Shown here in pieces: positions 42,878 through 51,389 of a stretch of DNA of 64,000 nucleotides. Under the pieces are notes generated by a model. It saw nothing but the letters and a program-made list of their open reading frames with translations. It was not told the DNA's origin and did not search any database. Numbering within the stretch: the stretch's first letter is position 1; each line of letters starts with the position of its first letter. Source of the DNA: Frankia sp. AgB32 (GTDB lineage: Bacteria > Actinomycetota > Actinomycetes > Frankiales > Frankiaceae). The position numbers and the translations under genes are program-made. Location of the stretch: the NCBI RefSeq assembly GCF_023243045.1, contig NZ_JALKFX010000010.1:1-64000 (forward strand), written 5' to 3'.

Positions 42878-44311
42878 CTACCGGGAGCGCAGGACGGTGC
42901 GGCGCTGGACGGGCACCTGCACCAGCGGCGGCCCCACCGGCGCCACCCGGGCAAGCTCGGTCAGTTCCTGCACCCACAGGCTGGCGAGCCGGTCGTGGTT
43001 CGGCACGCTGTCACTGGCCGCCATCGTGATGCCCACCCGGTCGCCGACGCCGAACAGCGCGACGGACAGGTGCTGGCGGCCGACGAGCAGCGGGCCGGTC
43101 CCGATGAGCTCGCGCACGCCGCGACCGGCGACGGCCAGCGGCCCACGGATCGTGCGGGCGTTGGTCGCCACCATCGACAGCTCGCGGGTCCGCCCGCCGA
43201 AGCTCGCCGCGTAGGACAGCATCCGCGGGGTGGCCCGCGGCGCGACGAACGGGAACAGCTGGCGCTCGACCACGCCGATGCCCTTGTCCTTCAGGCCGCG
43301 GGTGACGGCGGCGACCTGCGCCAGCCGCTGGGCGGCGTCGGGCTCCCCGCAGGGCAGCGGGACGCGCACGCCGGAGGTGTAGTTCGACAGTGCGTTCTGT
43401 TCGGCGGCGACCCGGATGCTGACGGGCATCAGGGCGTGGATGGGCCGGACGTCGTCGCGCCACTCGAACGATGACCAGGTCCGCACCGCCCCGGCGAGCG
43501 CCGCGAAGTAGACGTCGTTGACGGAGGCGTGGTGCCGGCGGGCCGCCTGCTTGATCAGGCCGAGGTCGGTGGTGATCCAGGTGTGCCGCGCCGGGCCGGT
43601 CGGCTGGCCGCCCCAGGCGTCGAGGACCCGGGTCGGGGACAGCACCGCCAGGCCCCGGCTGACGAACCGCAGGTAGTCCGCGGCCGTGGGCCGCCGGATG
43701 GTGGTGGGCAGGCCGATGTCCGGCTCGTCGTCCTCACCGAAGAGCAGGTGCAGCGCCCGGTAGAGGGCCGCGCCGTCCTGGGCGATGTGGCTGGTGCGGT
43801 AGACCAGCACCGACCCGGAGGTGCCTTCGTCACACAGCAGGTAGATCTTCCACGGCTGGCGGTTGATGTCGGTCGGCCAGGTCGCGATGCGGTCGAGGGC
43901 GGCGCGCACGCGGCGGTCGCCGACGTCGTCGTTCGGCCCGAGCGCGCGGGCGGACTCGGCGCTGGGCAGGTCCACCGCGGCGACGTGCTCGTCGACGTCC
44001 ATGTCGGGCTGGGAGACCCAGTGCGGCTCGCTGACCGTGGAGCGGCCGTCGGCGGAGCGGACGGTCACCGTCTCCAGCCGGTCGGTCAGCATCCAGGCGC
44101 GGGGCAGACTCAGCCGCGCGGCGATGTGCGCGCGCAGGTCCGCGAGCTTGACCGGGCCGTCCAGGAACAGCACCGCGCCGACGTCCTGAAACTCTCCCGG
44201 GTTAAGCCGGTGAAAGGCAAGATACGCGCGGTCGCCCGCCGTCATCGGGCGGGTGAAAGCCCGGGCCGACCCGGTCGAGCTCGAACTCGAGACGATGTCG
44301 AGGAGGGTCAT
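42878..44311 (-). CDS. WS/DGAT-type acyltransferase, variant active site
   Basis: A 477-residue member of the wax ester synthase/diacylglycerol acyltransferase family (CAT-like fold). The usual HHxxxDG motif appears as SHIAQDG (about 180): the second, catalytic His and the Asp-Gly remain while the first His is Ser. NDVYFAALAGAVRTW matches the conserved ND motif, and VSIRVAAEQNALSNYTSG the PVS..N motif. Such enzymes esterify acyl-CoA to alcohols or diacylglycerol for storage lipids; the altered motif may signal another acceptor. Alone on its strand. Confidence 0.8.
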   Translation of the reverse strand: MTLLDIVSSSSSTGSARAFTRPMTAGDRAYLAFHRLNPGEFQDVGAVLFLDGPVKLADLRAHIAARLSLPRAWMLTDRLETVTVRSADGRSTVSEPHWVSQPDMDVDEHVAAVDLPSAESARALGPNDDVGDRRVRAALDRIATWPTDINRQPWKIYLLCDEGTSGSVLVYRTSHIAQDGAALYRALHLLFGEDDEPDIGLPTTIRRPTAADYLRFVSRGLAVLSPTRVLDAWGGQPTGPARHTWITTDLGLIKQAARRHHASVNDVYFAALAGAVRTWSSFEWRDDVRPIHALMPVSIRVAAEQNALSNYTSGVRVPLPCGEPDAAQRLAQVAAVTRGLKDKGIGVVERQLFPFVAPRATPRMLSYAASFGGRTRELSMVATNARTIRGPLAVAGRGVRELIGTGPLLVGRQHLSVALFGVGDRVGITMAASDSVPNHDRLASLWVQELTELARVAPVGPPLVQVPVQRRTVLRSR

Positions 44312-44685
44312 CAGGCAAGCTCCAGGCCCGTTGTCGGGCAGTGGGCGCAGGTTGCGAATTCGAGTTCAACAATGCTAGCAGAGTGGCGCGGAAGTGCGCC
44401 GTTCATACCTGTACCCATGGACCTGTTTATCCGTGGCCCGTTCCGCCCGGCCAGCCTTGTGGCGTACGTCTCCACTCGACAGGGAGGCACAAACGTGAGC
44501 GGTGCGGCCGCGGGTGGCGAGGCACCCCGTCAATGCAGGTAAAACAGCACCCGGGCGGCCGGTGTGGCCCGTTCGTGGCATTAACACGAAAAGGCCACGG
44601 TCCTACTGCCGGCGGGGTTGCCCGAATTTCCGCGGTTTTCGGCCCGGCAGTGCCAGGCCCCGCCCGACCCGCTGGTTCCGGCCGG
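44312..44685. other. Intergenic region with a possible short ORF
   Basis: 374 bp upstream of the acyltransferase and downstream of the marR stop. AT-rich around 44350-44420 and 44580-44640. Apart from the short plus-strand ORF listed separately nothing is supported. Confidence 0.35.
44417..44542 (+). CDS. Possible short peptide gene (41 residues or 15 residues)
   Basis: From ATG 44417 a 41-residue peptide can be read; the internal GTG at 44495 has a strong GGGAGG eight bases upstream, giving a 15-residue peptide VSGAAAGGEAPRQCR. The good ribosome site in an otherwise empty region is the only support. It could be a leader peptide or chance. Confidence 0.2.
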   Translation: MDLFIRGPFRPASLVAYVSTRQGGTNVSGAAAGGEAPRQCR

Positions 44686-45132
44686 TCAGCTCCCGTCGCG
44701 GAGCTCGCGCACGAAGCGGTCGAGCCCGCCGACGAAGGCCGTGGCCTCCGCCGGTGGCCAGCCGGCCAGCCGGGCTCCGAGCAGGTCCGCGAGCCGCGCG
44801 CGCAGTACCGCGACGACCTTCTCGCCCTCGGCGGTGAGGCTCAGCAGGACGCCGCGCGCGTCGTCCGGGTCCGGTGCGCGCCGCAGCAGCCCGCCGGCCT
44901 CCAGCCGGCTGGCGTACCGGCTGGTCCCGGACCGGTCCAGGCCGATCTCGCGGCCGAGGCGCACGGCGGTGGCGGGGCCGATCCGGGCCAGGCCGGCGAG
45001 CAGCGGGTAGGAGGAGATGTCGAGGCCGCGGCCGATCCCGTCGACGAGCTCGGCGTACAGGCCGAGGCGGGTGCGCCGTTGCAGCAGCTCCCCCAGCGCG
45101 GCCTCCAGGCGCGCACCCAGCTGCTCGGCCAC
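44686..45132 (-). CDS. MarR-family transcriptional regulator
   Basis: A 148-residue winged-helix protein: N-terminal dimerisation helix, GPATAVRLGREIGLDRSGTS as the helix-turn-helix, SRLEAGGLLRRAPDPDDARG forming the wing (the DxRG signature), and a C-terminal helix. Divergent from lpd with a 175-bp gap, so it may bind there, though MarR proteins often control transporters for small aromatic ligands. Confidence 0.85.
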   Translation of the reverse strand: MAEQLGARLEAALGELLQRRTRLGLYAELVDGIGRGLDISSYPLLAGLARIGPATAVRLGREIGLDRSGTSRYASRLEAGGLLRRAPDPDDARGVLLSLTAEGEKVVAVLRARLADLLGARLAGWPPAEATAFVGGLDRFVRELRDGS

Positions 45133-45307
45133 CAGCGCAGACTATCGTGCGCCTCGCACGGTTGCCGGGTGTCCGGCCGCCGCGGTGCCGCGCCCCAGGT
45201 CACCACCCGGACGGGGCCGGCAGGGGGACCACACGGCAGGCGAACTGTGACCGAATGCCTGGCGACGCGGGAACAGACGGCCCTGCGGGGGTCGTTAGGC
45301 TGCGGTT

Positions 45308-46714
45308 GTGAGCAGCGAACATTTCGACGTGGTGGTGCTCGGCGCCGGGCCGGGCGGATACGTGGCCGCGATCCGAGCCGCCCAGCTCGGCCTGACCACA
45401 GCCGTGGTGGAGGAGAAGTACTGGGGCGGTGTCTGCCTCAACGTGGGCTGCATCCCCTCGAAGGCGCTGCTGCGCAACGCCGAGCTGGTGCACACCCTCA
45501 CCCACGAGGCCAAGACCTTCGGCATCACCGTCAGCGGTGAGATCAGCTTCGACTACGGCGAGGCGTACCGCCGCAGCCGCAAGGTCGCGGACGGCCGGGT
45601 CAAGGGCGTCCACTTCCTGATGAAGAAGAACAAGATCACCGAGTTCGACGGCCGCGGCACGTTCGTCGACGATCACACCCTGTCCGTCGCCACCTCCGAC
45701 GGCGGCACCCGCACGGTGAGCTTCGACCACTGCATCATCGCCGCCGGCGCGACCCCGCGGCTGCTGCCCGGCACGTCCCTGTCCGACCGGGTCGTCACCT
45801 ACGAGCAGCAGATCATGAGCGAGACGCTGCCTCGCAGCATCGTGATCGCCGGTGCCGGCGCGATCGGCGTCGAGTTCGGCTACGTGCTGAACAACTACGG
45901 CGTCGACGTCACCATCGTCGAGTTCCTCGACCGGATGGTGCCACTGGAGGACGCGGACGTCTCCGCCGAGCTGGTCAAGCACTACAAGAAGGCCGGGGTG
46001 AAGGTCCTCACCTCCACCCGCGTCGACTCCATCGACGAGTCCGGCGACCTCGTGCGCGTCACCGTCACGGGCAAGGACGGCACGTCCACGGTCCTGGAGA
46101 CCGAGAAGGTGCTCCAGGCCATCGGCTTCGCCCCGAACGTCAAGGGCTACGGCCTGGAGAACACCGGCGTGGCGCTGACCGAGCGCGGCGCGATCGACGT
46201 CGACGGCTACTGCCGCACCAACGTGCCGCACATCTTCGCCATCGGCGACGTCACCGCCAAGCTGATGCTCGCCCACGCCGCCGAGGCGATGGGCATCATC
46301 GCCGCCGAGACCATCGGCGACGCCGAGACGTACCCGATCGACTACGTGATGGTCCCCCGCGCGACGTACTGCCAGCCGCAGATCGCCAGCTTCGGCTACA
46401 CCGAGGCGCAGGCCCGCGAGCTCGGCTACGACGTGCAGGTCGCGAAGTTCCCGTTCATGGCCAACGGCAAGGCCCACGGCCTCGGCGAGACCGCCGGCTT
46501 CGTGAAGATCCTCTCCGACGGCAGGTACGGCGAGCTCCTCGGCGCCCACATGATCGGCCCCGACGTCACCGAGCAGCTCCCCCAGCTCACCCTCGCCCAG
46601 CGCTGGGACCTCACCGTCGCCGAGCTCGCCCGCAACGTCCACGCCCACCCCACCCTCGGCGAAGCCGTCAAGGAAGCCATCCACGGCCTCGCCGGCCACA
46701 TGATCAACTTCTGA
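45308..46714 (+). CDS. lpd: Dihydrolipoyl dehydrogenase
   Basis: A 468-residue E3 flavoprotein that reoxidises dihydrolipoamide with NAD+ in 2-oxoacid dehydrogenase or glycine cleavage complexes. Visible: FAD motif [17 protein letters not shown], the redox disulfide [16 protein letters not shown] motif [18 protein letters not shown] motif 2 IFAIGDVT and the C-terminal His-Glu pair in [14 protein letters not shown]. Full length and intact. Transcribed alone; ends at a perfect 16-bp inverted repeat. A fragment of the same gene is duplicated at 49136-49223. Confidence 0.95.
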   Translation: MSSEHFDVVVLGAGPGGYVAAIRAAQLGLTTAVVEEKYWGGVCLNVGCIPSKALLRNAELVHTLTHEAKTFGITVSGEISFDYGEAYRRSRKVADGRVKGVHFLMKKNKITEFDGRGTFVDDHTLSVATSDGGTRTVSFDHCIIAAGATPRLLPGTSLSDRVVTYEQQIMSETLPRSIVIAGAGAIGVEFGYVLNNYGVDVTIVEFLDRMVPLEDADVSAELVKHYKKAGVKVLTSTRVDSIDESGDLVRVTVTGKDGTSTVLETEKVLQAIGFAPNVKGYGLENTGVALTERGAIDVDGYCRTNVPHIFAIGDVTAKLMLAHAAEAMGIIAAETIGDAETYPIDYVMVPRATYCQPQIASFGYTEAQARELGYDVQVAKFPFMANGKAHGLGETAGFVKILSDGRYGELLGAHMIGPDVTEQLPQLTLAQRWDLTVAELARNVHAHPTLGEAVKEAIHGLAGHMINF

Positions 46715-46757
46715 CGCTCCCGGCGCCGGGCGCGTCCCAAGCGCGGCGCGTCTCGGT

Positions 46758-46814
46758 TTCGGGCCGCTTCTGTAGCGCTGCGCGCCCGGTTTGCCGCGAC
46801 AGAAGCGGCCCGAA
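46758..46814. terminator. Perfect 16-bp inverted repeat between lpd and frnE-like gene
   Basis: Arms 46758-46773 and 46799-46814 match perfectly with a 25-base loop. It lies between converging genes and directly abuts the stop of the truncated FrnE-like gene. Confidence 0.7.
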
Positions 46815-46816
46815 GG

Positions 46817-47275
46817 TCAGCGCCCGAGGTCGCGGGCGGCGCGCTCGCCGGCGCGCACTCGGGTGACCTCGGCGGCGTCGAACACCGGCCGGCCCGCGCC
46901 GAAATGCGCCGCGTTCAGGGCGCTGACCGCCTCGGCCTGCCGGCCGACATCGGTGGCCAGGTGCAGCAGCCGGTGCAGGTCGAAGGTGTTCCCGCTGAGC
47001 CGGTCCGCGGTGTACACCAGCCCCTCGCCGCGGGCGGCGTCGGCGACCCGGTCCTCCATCACGGCGATCTCCTCGACGGAGCGCCCGAACTTCGCGGCCA
47101 GCGCCTCGCGCAGCGGACCGGACTCGCCGCGGGGCAGCGTCGGGTCCAGCTCGTAGGAGTGGAACAACACGCTCACCTCGTCCCGGTGTGCGAAGCCGGC
47201 CAGGGCGCGCTCGAACCGCGCCTTCCCGATGTAGCACCAGGGGCAGACGACGTCACTCCAGATGTCCACGCGCAT
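46817..47275 (-). pseudogene. FrnE/DsbA-family oxidoreductase, truncated
   Basis: The 152-residue product starts as a normal FrnE-like thioredoxin-fold protein: MRVDIWSDVVCPWCYIGK with CPWC, then HSYELDPTLPRG and the helical domain ending in FDLHRLLHLA. After GAGRPVFD the sequence skips to AAEVTRVRAGERAARDLG, which in relatives lies about 30-40 residues later, and it stops before the conserved GVPFFV segment. Relatives have 210-240 residues. The lack of the cis-Pro segment makes a functional fold unlikely. Confidence 0.6.
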
Positions 47276-47368
47276 AGGTCCGACCGTAACCCGCCTCGTC
47301 ACGGCACCGTCGTGGGGCACAGCGGGCCGCCGCGGAATGCGCTCGGGCGGCCGGGAATTGAGCTGGAG

Positions 47369-48391
47369 GTGAGTGTTGCTGACGACACCCTTCCCCTGGC
47401 GGTCCTCGACTTCGTCGGGATCGAGCACGGCGAGAGCCCGAGCGCCGCGATCGCCGGCGCGGTGGGCATCGCCCAGGCCGTCGAGGCGGCCGGCTACCGG
47501 CGGTACTGGGTCTCCGAGCACCACAACATGGCCAGCCTGGCCTGCAGCGCCCCGGAGCTGCTGACCGCCCACGTCGGTGCCCGGACCTCCCGGATCCGGG
47601 TGGGCGCCGCCGGGATCATGCTGCCGAACCACGCGCCGTTCAAGGTCGCCGAGACGTTCCGGACGCTGCTGGCGATGTACCCGGGGCGGATCGACCTCGC
47701 GCTCGGCCGGGCGCCGGGGACCGATCCGTTGACGGCCCATGTGCTGCGCCGGGGCGTGGGCGCCGACCCGGGGGCCGAGTTCCCCGGGCAGGTCGGCGAG
47801 CTGCTGGCGTTTCTGGGTGACGGCTTCCCCGCCGGCCATCCCTACGCGCAGCTCGTGGCCGCGCCGCTGGTCGAGGAACGGCCGGAGCTGTTCGTGCTGG
47901 GGTCGAGCCCCTACGGCCCGACGTTCGCCGCGGTCAACGGCCTGAGCGCGGTGTTCGCCCACCACATGAGCCCGGACCTCGCCATCGAGGCACTGCGCGC
48001 CTACCGACGCGACTTCACCCCGCGCACCGACGGCGCGACGCCGTACTCGGCGATGTCCGTGCTGGCCTTCGCCAGCGACGACGAGGACGCGATCGGCGAG
48101 TTCGAGGCATCCTGGACCCTGACGATCCAGAACATCACCCGCGGGATCCGCGAGCCCCTGCGGCCGGAGGACGTCCAGGCGTTCGCCCGCTCGCCCCAGT
48201 TCGACGCCGCCCGCCGCCACGACGACGGCCGGATGGTGACCGGCGAGCCGAAATCCGTCGCCGAGCGGCTGCTCGAACTCAGGCAGGAAGCCCAGGCCGA
48301 CGAGATCGTCGTCGTCACCCCGAGCCTGGACCGCGACCGCCGCCGCGACAGCTTCACCGCCCTGGCCAACGCGTGGAGACAGCTGGCCTGA
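47369..48391 (+). CDS. LLM-class flavin-dependent oxidoreductase (second copy)
   Basis: A 340-residue luciferase-like enzyme related to the one at 35810: YWVSEHHNMASLACSAPELL, VGAAGIMLPNHAPFKVAETF, GRIDLALGRAPGTDPL and LGSSPYGPTFAAVNGL. The C-terminal part (VTGEPKSVAERLLEL) ends the barrel. GTG 47369 is the best start in the frame. Divergent from the frnE remnant. Reaction unknown; F420 or FMN dependent. Confidence 0.85.
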   Translation: MSVADDTLPLAVLDFVGIEHGESPSAAIAGAVGIAQAVEAAGYRRYWVSEHHNMASLACSAPELLTAHVGARTSRIRVGAAGIMLPNHAPFKVAETFRTLLAMYPGRIDLALGRAPGTDPLTAHVLRRGVGADPGAEFPGQVGELLAFLGDGFPAGHPYAQLVAAPLVEERPELFVLGSSPYGPTFAAVNGLSAVFAHHMSPDLAIEALRAYRRDFTPRTDGATPYSAMSVLAFASDDEDAIGEFEASWTLTIQNITRGIREPLRPEDVQAFARSPQFDAARRHDDGRMVTGEPKSVAERLLELRQEAQADEIVVVTPSLDRDRRRDSFTALANAWRQLA

Positions 48392-48437
48392 GCGATGCCC
48401 TGGGCCGATGTAGGACATGATGTTCCACACTTGGCGG

Positions 48438-48716
48438 ATGAACAGGGTTGGCATCCGGGAGCTCAACCAGCACACGAGCCAGGTCATTGATCGCGTCCTC
48501 CACGGCGAGACGATCGAGGTAACTGATCGTGGACGTCCGGTTGCACGGCTGGTGCCGATCAGCCGCGGCGCAGCGGCGCTTGACCGACTCGTAGCCGAGG
48601 GCCACGCGACGCCGCCGACGGTGGACGGCCCGATTGCCATGCCGCCCCTGCTCGGCGACCCCTTCACGAGCGTGACCGACGAGCTGGTCGCCGGGCGTGA
48701 GGACGAACGCTGGTGA
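48438..48716 (+). CDS. vapB: Type II antitoxin, Phd/YefM (VapB-like) family
   Basis: A 92-residue antitoxin. The N-terminus VGIRELNQHTSQVIDRVLHG and the strand IEVTDRGRPVARLVPI are the DNA-binding Phd/YefM fold; the C-terminal part is disordered and would wrap the toxin. ATG 48438 is preferred to 48417. Its stop overlaps the toxin's GTG (GTGA). Autorepression through a promoter just upstream is expected. Confidence 0.85.
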   Translation: MNRVGIRELNQHTSQVIDRVLHGETIEVTDRGRPVARLVPISRGAAALDRLVAEGHATPPTVDGPIAMPPLLGDPFTSVTDELVAGREDERW

Positions 48717-49123
48717 TCTACCTTGACTCGGCGGCAGTGGTGAAACTCGTCGTGGCCGAAACCGAAAGCCCAGTCCTCGTCGATTGGCTGAATGCCCGGG
48801 CCGACCTGCCACGGTTCACCTCGACCCTGGCGGAAGTAGAGGTCGCACGCGCGATCAGACGAGCGGCCCCGGAGGCATCGGGACCTGTGCCCCGGGTCCT
48901 CGACCGGATGTACCGCCTGGAGATCGATGCGCGCGTACGCAGCGCCGCAGCTCTCGAGGACCCACTCCTACGCTCACTCGACGCCGTTCACCTCGCCACC
49001 GCCCTTCGGTTGACCGACGCGCACGACGCGACACTGGCCGCCTTCGTCACTTACGACAAGCGTCTCCTCGAAGCCGCACGGCGAGCTGACCTCCCTACGG
49101 CGTCACCAGGAATGTCGCAGTAG
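48713..49123 (+). CDS. vapC: PIN-domain toxin (VapC-like ribonuclease)
   Basis: A 136-residue PIN nuclease. Acidic residues of the active site are seen in MIYLDSAAVVKL (Asp5), AEVEVARAI (Glu), LDAVHLATAL (Asp) and FVTYDKRLLEAA (Asp). VapC toxins cleave tRNA or rRNA and are held inactive by the antitoxin encoded just before it. Intact pair. The module sits next to a duplicated lpd fragment, consistent with mobility. Confidence 0.88.
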   Translation: MIYLDSAAVVKLVVAETESPVLVDWLNARADLPRFTSTLAEVEVARAIRRAAPEASGPVPRVLDRMYRLEIDARVRSAAALEDPLLRSLDAVHLATALRLTDAHDATLAAFVTYDKRLLEAARRADLPTASPGMSQ

Positions 49124-49135
49124 AACACTCGACGT

Positions 49136-49223
49136 TCCCTTCCATGACGAACGGCAAGGCCCACGGCCTCGGCGAGGCCGCCGGCTTCGTGAAGATCCTC
49201 TCCGACGGCTGGTAAGGCGAACT
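49136..49223 (+). pseudogene. Duplicated fragment of lpd
   Basis: About 88 bp closely matching lpd 46450-46536 (codons for [21 protein letters not shown]), with a TAA stop in place of the Tyr codon after SDGW/R. It lies just after vapC in the same orientation as lpd, so lpd sequence flanks the 46.5-49.1 kb segment on both sides. Confidence 0.75.
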
Positions 49224-49239
49224 ACCGACGTCGGCGCCA

Positions 49240-49667
49240 CGTTCTCCAGCGGGGTCGTTCGCCGTCCGGTGAGGTCGTCTCGGCACGGCCGATGGAGCTG
49301 CGCGGCAGGTGTTCCAGCCCGGGGATGGGGTCATCCAGGTCGAGCTGGCGGGAGGTGAACGCCTCGTCATCGAACTCTCCGATCTCGAACCGCCGAAGCT
49401 TCACCGCCCACCACAGCATGCTGCCGATCTCCTCGGCCGAGGCCTTGTAGCGCCCGTCAGGCAGAACAACGACCCATCCACCGTGGGCTCCGATCGGAGA
49501 ACGGCCAGCAGGGAACCGGTCGCGGTCCCCCACAACCGCACGCCGTCATCGTCACCGCTGGCCAGAGTCGCCCCATCCGGAGCGAACGCCACCGACCGCA
49601 CCGCGGCCCACCAGCCGCGTCTGCCCCGCCACCCGGCGCCCCCGTGCTCACCGGTCAAGAATGGCAT
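49240..49667 (-). pseudogene. C-terminal remnant of a WD40-repeat protein
   Basis: The minus strand reads one WD40 blade (VRSVAFAPDGATLASGDDDG, VRLWGTATG) and, in a second frame, the continuation GWVVVLPDGRYKASAEEIGS, MLWWAVKLRRFEIGEFD, which is the common C-terminal end of actinobacterial NTPase/WD40 signalling proteins. A frameshift near 49490 separates them and everything before about 49650 is missing. A decayed remnant. Confidence 0.6.
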
Positions 49668-49716
49668 CCGTAGGGAGGCGGCAATCCTCCGTACCGCCCA
49701 AAGCCAGCGGATCGGG

Positions 49717-50730
49717 TTAGGACGCCGCCGCGACCTCCGCCAGTACGCGCGGGCGGAAAACGACGCGCGGGGCTTCCGCGCCTGGTCGCAGGTCGAATGC
49801 GGCGCGCACCGGCTGGCCGATGGTCACCTCGGCCGGGCGGATGCCCTCGAGTCGGCCGGGCAGCCGGATTCCCTCGTCCAGGGTGACCAGGGCCAGTGCG
49901 TACGGCCGGCGGCCGGCGAACGCCCGCATCGGCGGCTGGCGCATGACGATGAAGCTCTCCACGACGCCGGTGCCGCTCACCGGCTCCAGCACGGTGGACC
50001 CGGCACAGTGCTCGCAGCGCGGCGGTACCGGGTCCAGCCAGGCCCGGCAGTCCAGGCACCGGCGCAGTGCGAACTCGTCGTCGCCCAGCGCCCCCCACAG
50101 CGGCTCCTGCCGGAGCCCCACCGGCGGCCATCCACTCGCGGGCGGCGCCTCACGCGCGGCCGGCGGCAGTTCGGGTTGTGGTTGCGGCGCCCGCTCTGAT
50201 TCCGGCAAGGGTTCCGGCGCTGGGGTCGAGGTGGGCGCAGGTGCTGGCGCCGGCGCTGCCAGCGTTGCCAGCGTTGCCGACGGGATTACCGTGACGGCGG
50301 GAACGCGCTGGGACGGCGGCGGTCCGGCCGGCGGTGCCGGCGAGGCCGAGGTTCGGTCGGCAAGCACGACCACGTGTGGTCGGGTGATCGCTTCCATCCA
50401 GGGTTGACTTGTGGTGACCCGCCTGGCGGGACTGCCCTGTGCTGCTCCCGCGCTCTGCGGACCGCCCGTCCCGGCGCCGCCGTGCCCCGCGGACCGAGGA
50501 CCCGCGGACCGAAGGCCCGCGGACCAGAGCCCCAGGGACCAGAGCCCCGCGGAGCGATGCCCTGTCTCGGTGCGGCCTGGTGCCGCCGCGCCTGTCCACG
50601 GCGTGCCCGCTGGCCACGCCGGTCGCTGTACCGCACGACCGCCCGGGTAGATGACGCGCACATGGGCCTGACCCGTGATCATCCGCGCCGCACCGCCCTC
50701 CGCATATCTGGTTCCCCTCCAGCACAGCAT
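49717..50730 (-). CDS. OB-fold nucleic/acyl-CoA binding protein (DUF35) with low-complexity N-terminus
   Basis: The C-terminal 140 residues form a DUF35 protein: a zinc ribbon RRCLDCRAWLDPVPPRCEHC followed by an OB fold (GTGVVESFIVMRQP, ALVTLDEGIRLPGRL). Such proteins usually partner thiolases or ketosteroid enzymes. The N-terminal half is an unusual low-complexity extension: a Ser-Ala-Gly/Leu-Trp-Ser repeat encoded by a 15-bp tandem array and a Pro/Ala-rich linker. The start is undecided: ATG 50730, 50682 or 50397. No thiolase is adjacent. Confidence 0.65.
   Translation of the reverse strand: MLCWRGTRYAEGGAARMITGQAHVRVIYPGGRAVQRPAWPAGTPWTGAAAPGRTETGHRSAGLWSLGLWSAGLRSAGPRSAGHGGAGTGGPQSAGAAQGSPARRVTTSQPWMEAITRPHVVVLADRTSASPAPPAGPPPSQRVPAVTVIPSATLATLAAPAPAPAPTSTPAPEPLPESERAPQPQPELPPAAREAPPASGWPPVGLRQEPLWGALGDDEFALRRCLDCRAWLDPVPPRCEHCAGSTVLEPVSGTGVVESFIVMRQPPMRAFAGRRPYALALVTLDEGIRLPGRLEGIRPAEVTIGQPVRAAFDLRPGAEAPRVVFRPRVLAEVAAAS
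50488..50562. repeat. Five tandem copies of a 15-bp unit
   Basis: CGCGGACCGAGGACC-type unit repeated five times with scattered changes, in frame with the DUF35 ORF, giving a repeated five-residue peptide. Confidence 0.75.
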
Positions 50731-51389
50731 CTACGGACAACGAATTCCGATGATTCGCTCAACCGAAACCGGCGAGCGCCACACTTCCCCCAGCCGGGTT
50801 AACCCGGCCCCGACCTTCCGAACCACCCGCAGTACCAACCGGCGACCTCGCGCGGCATGCCACCTGGCCGTGCGAGGAGTGGCCAATGGAACGTCATCCC
50901 GGCCCGGCTCCCGAGAGGTACGTCCCGGGCGTCTGGCCCCCCCCGATGCCGCTGCGGCGGGCTATCCCGGTCGGGAACACCCGGCGGCGTGGAGCGTCGG
51001 CCGGCATCCACTGGTACTACGGCATCCACTGGTGCTACGGCATCCGTTGGAACGTGGGCATCCGTTGGTACACGGCCCGTCGGCCGGTCCTTCCGCGCGG
51101 ACGACTCCCGACGGCCAGATCACGCCGCTCACCCGAACACCTCGCCAGCCACCGGACAGCTCCACGGCGCCGCCGACAGCTCCGGTTCTCGCGGCCGCAC
51201 CGATACCCGGCGCGGACCGACAATGCGCCGGCCGCCCCGAGTACCTTCGCGTTTTATCACCAGTCGGACGCCGAGGCAGCATCCGCCCACCTGGCCTTTC
51301 CGAACCTTCGGCTGGCCGCGGCCGTGGGGTTTCCCCGCTCGGGGATACCTGATCTCGTACCCACCGGCCACCCACGCCGCGATACGGTC
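50731..51389. other. Low-complexity region without a supported gene
   Basis: Between the DUF35 gene and the 6PGDH-like remnant. Contains the 18-bp tandem repeat at 51003-51074 and mixed GC. Open frames across it translate to low complexity and are not trusted. Confidence 0.4.
51003..51074. repeat. Four tandem copies of an 18-bp unit
   Basis: GGCATCCACTGGTACTAC-type unit, four copies; the core GGCATCC and TGG are kept in all. Read on the plus strand it gives a GIHW/GIRW repeat. Confidence 0.8.

Noticed and set aside
40679-43474. A 931-codon plus-strand frame
   Set aside because: It is an out-of-frame shadow of the MFS gene extended by chance through the repeat region; translation is low complexity.
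50488-51074. Tandem repeats as a CRISPR array
   Set aside because: Units of 15 and 18 bp are contiguous with no unique spacers.
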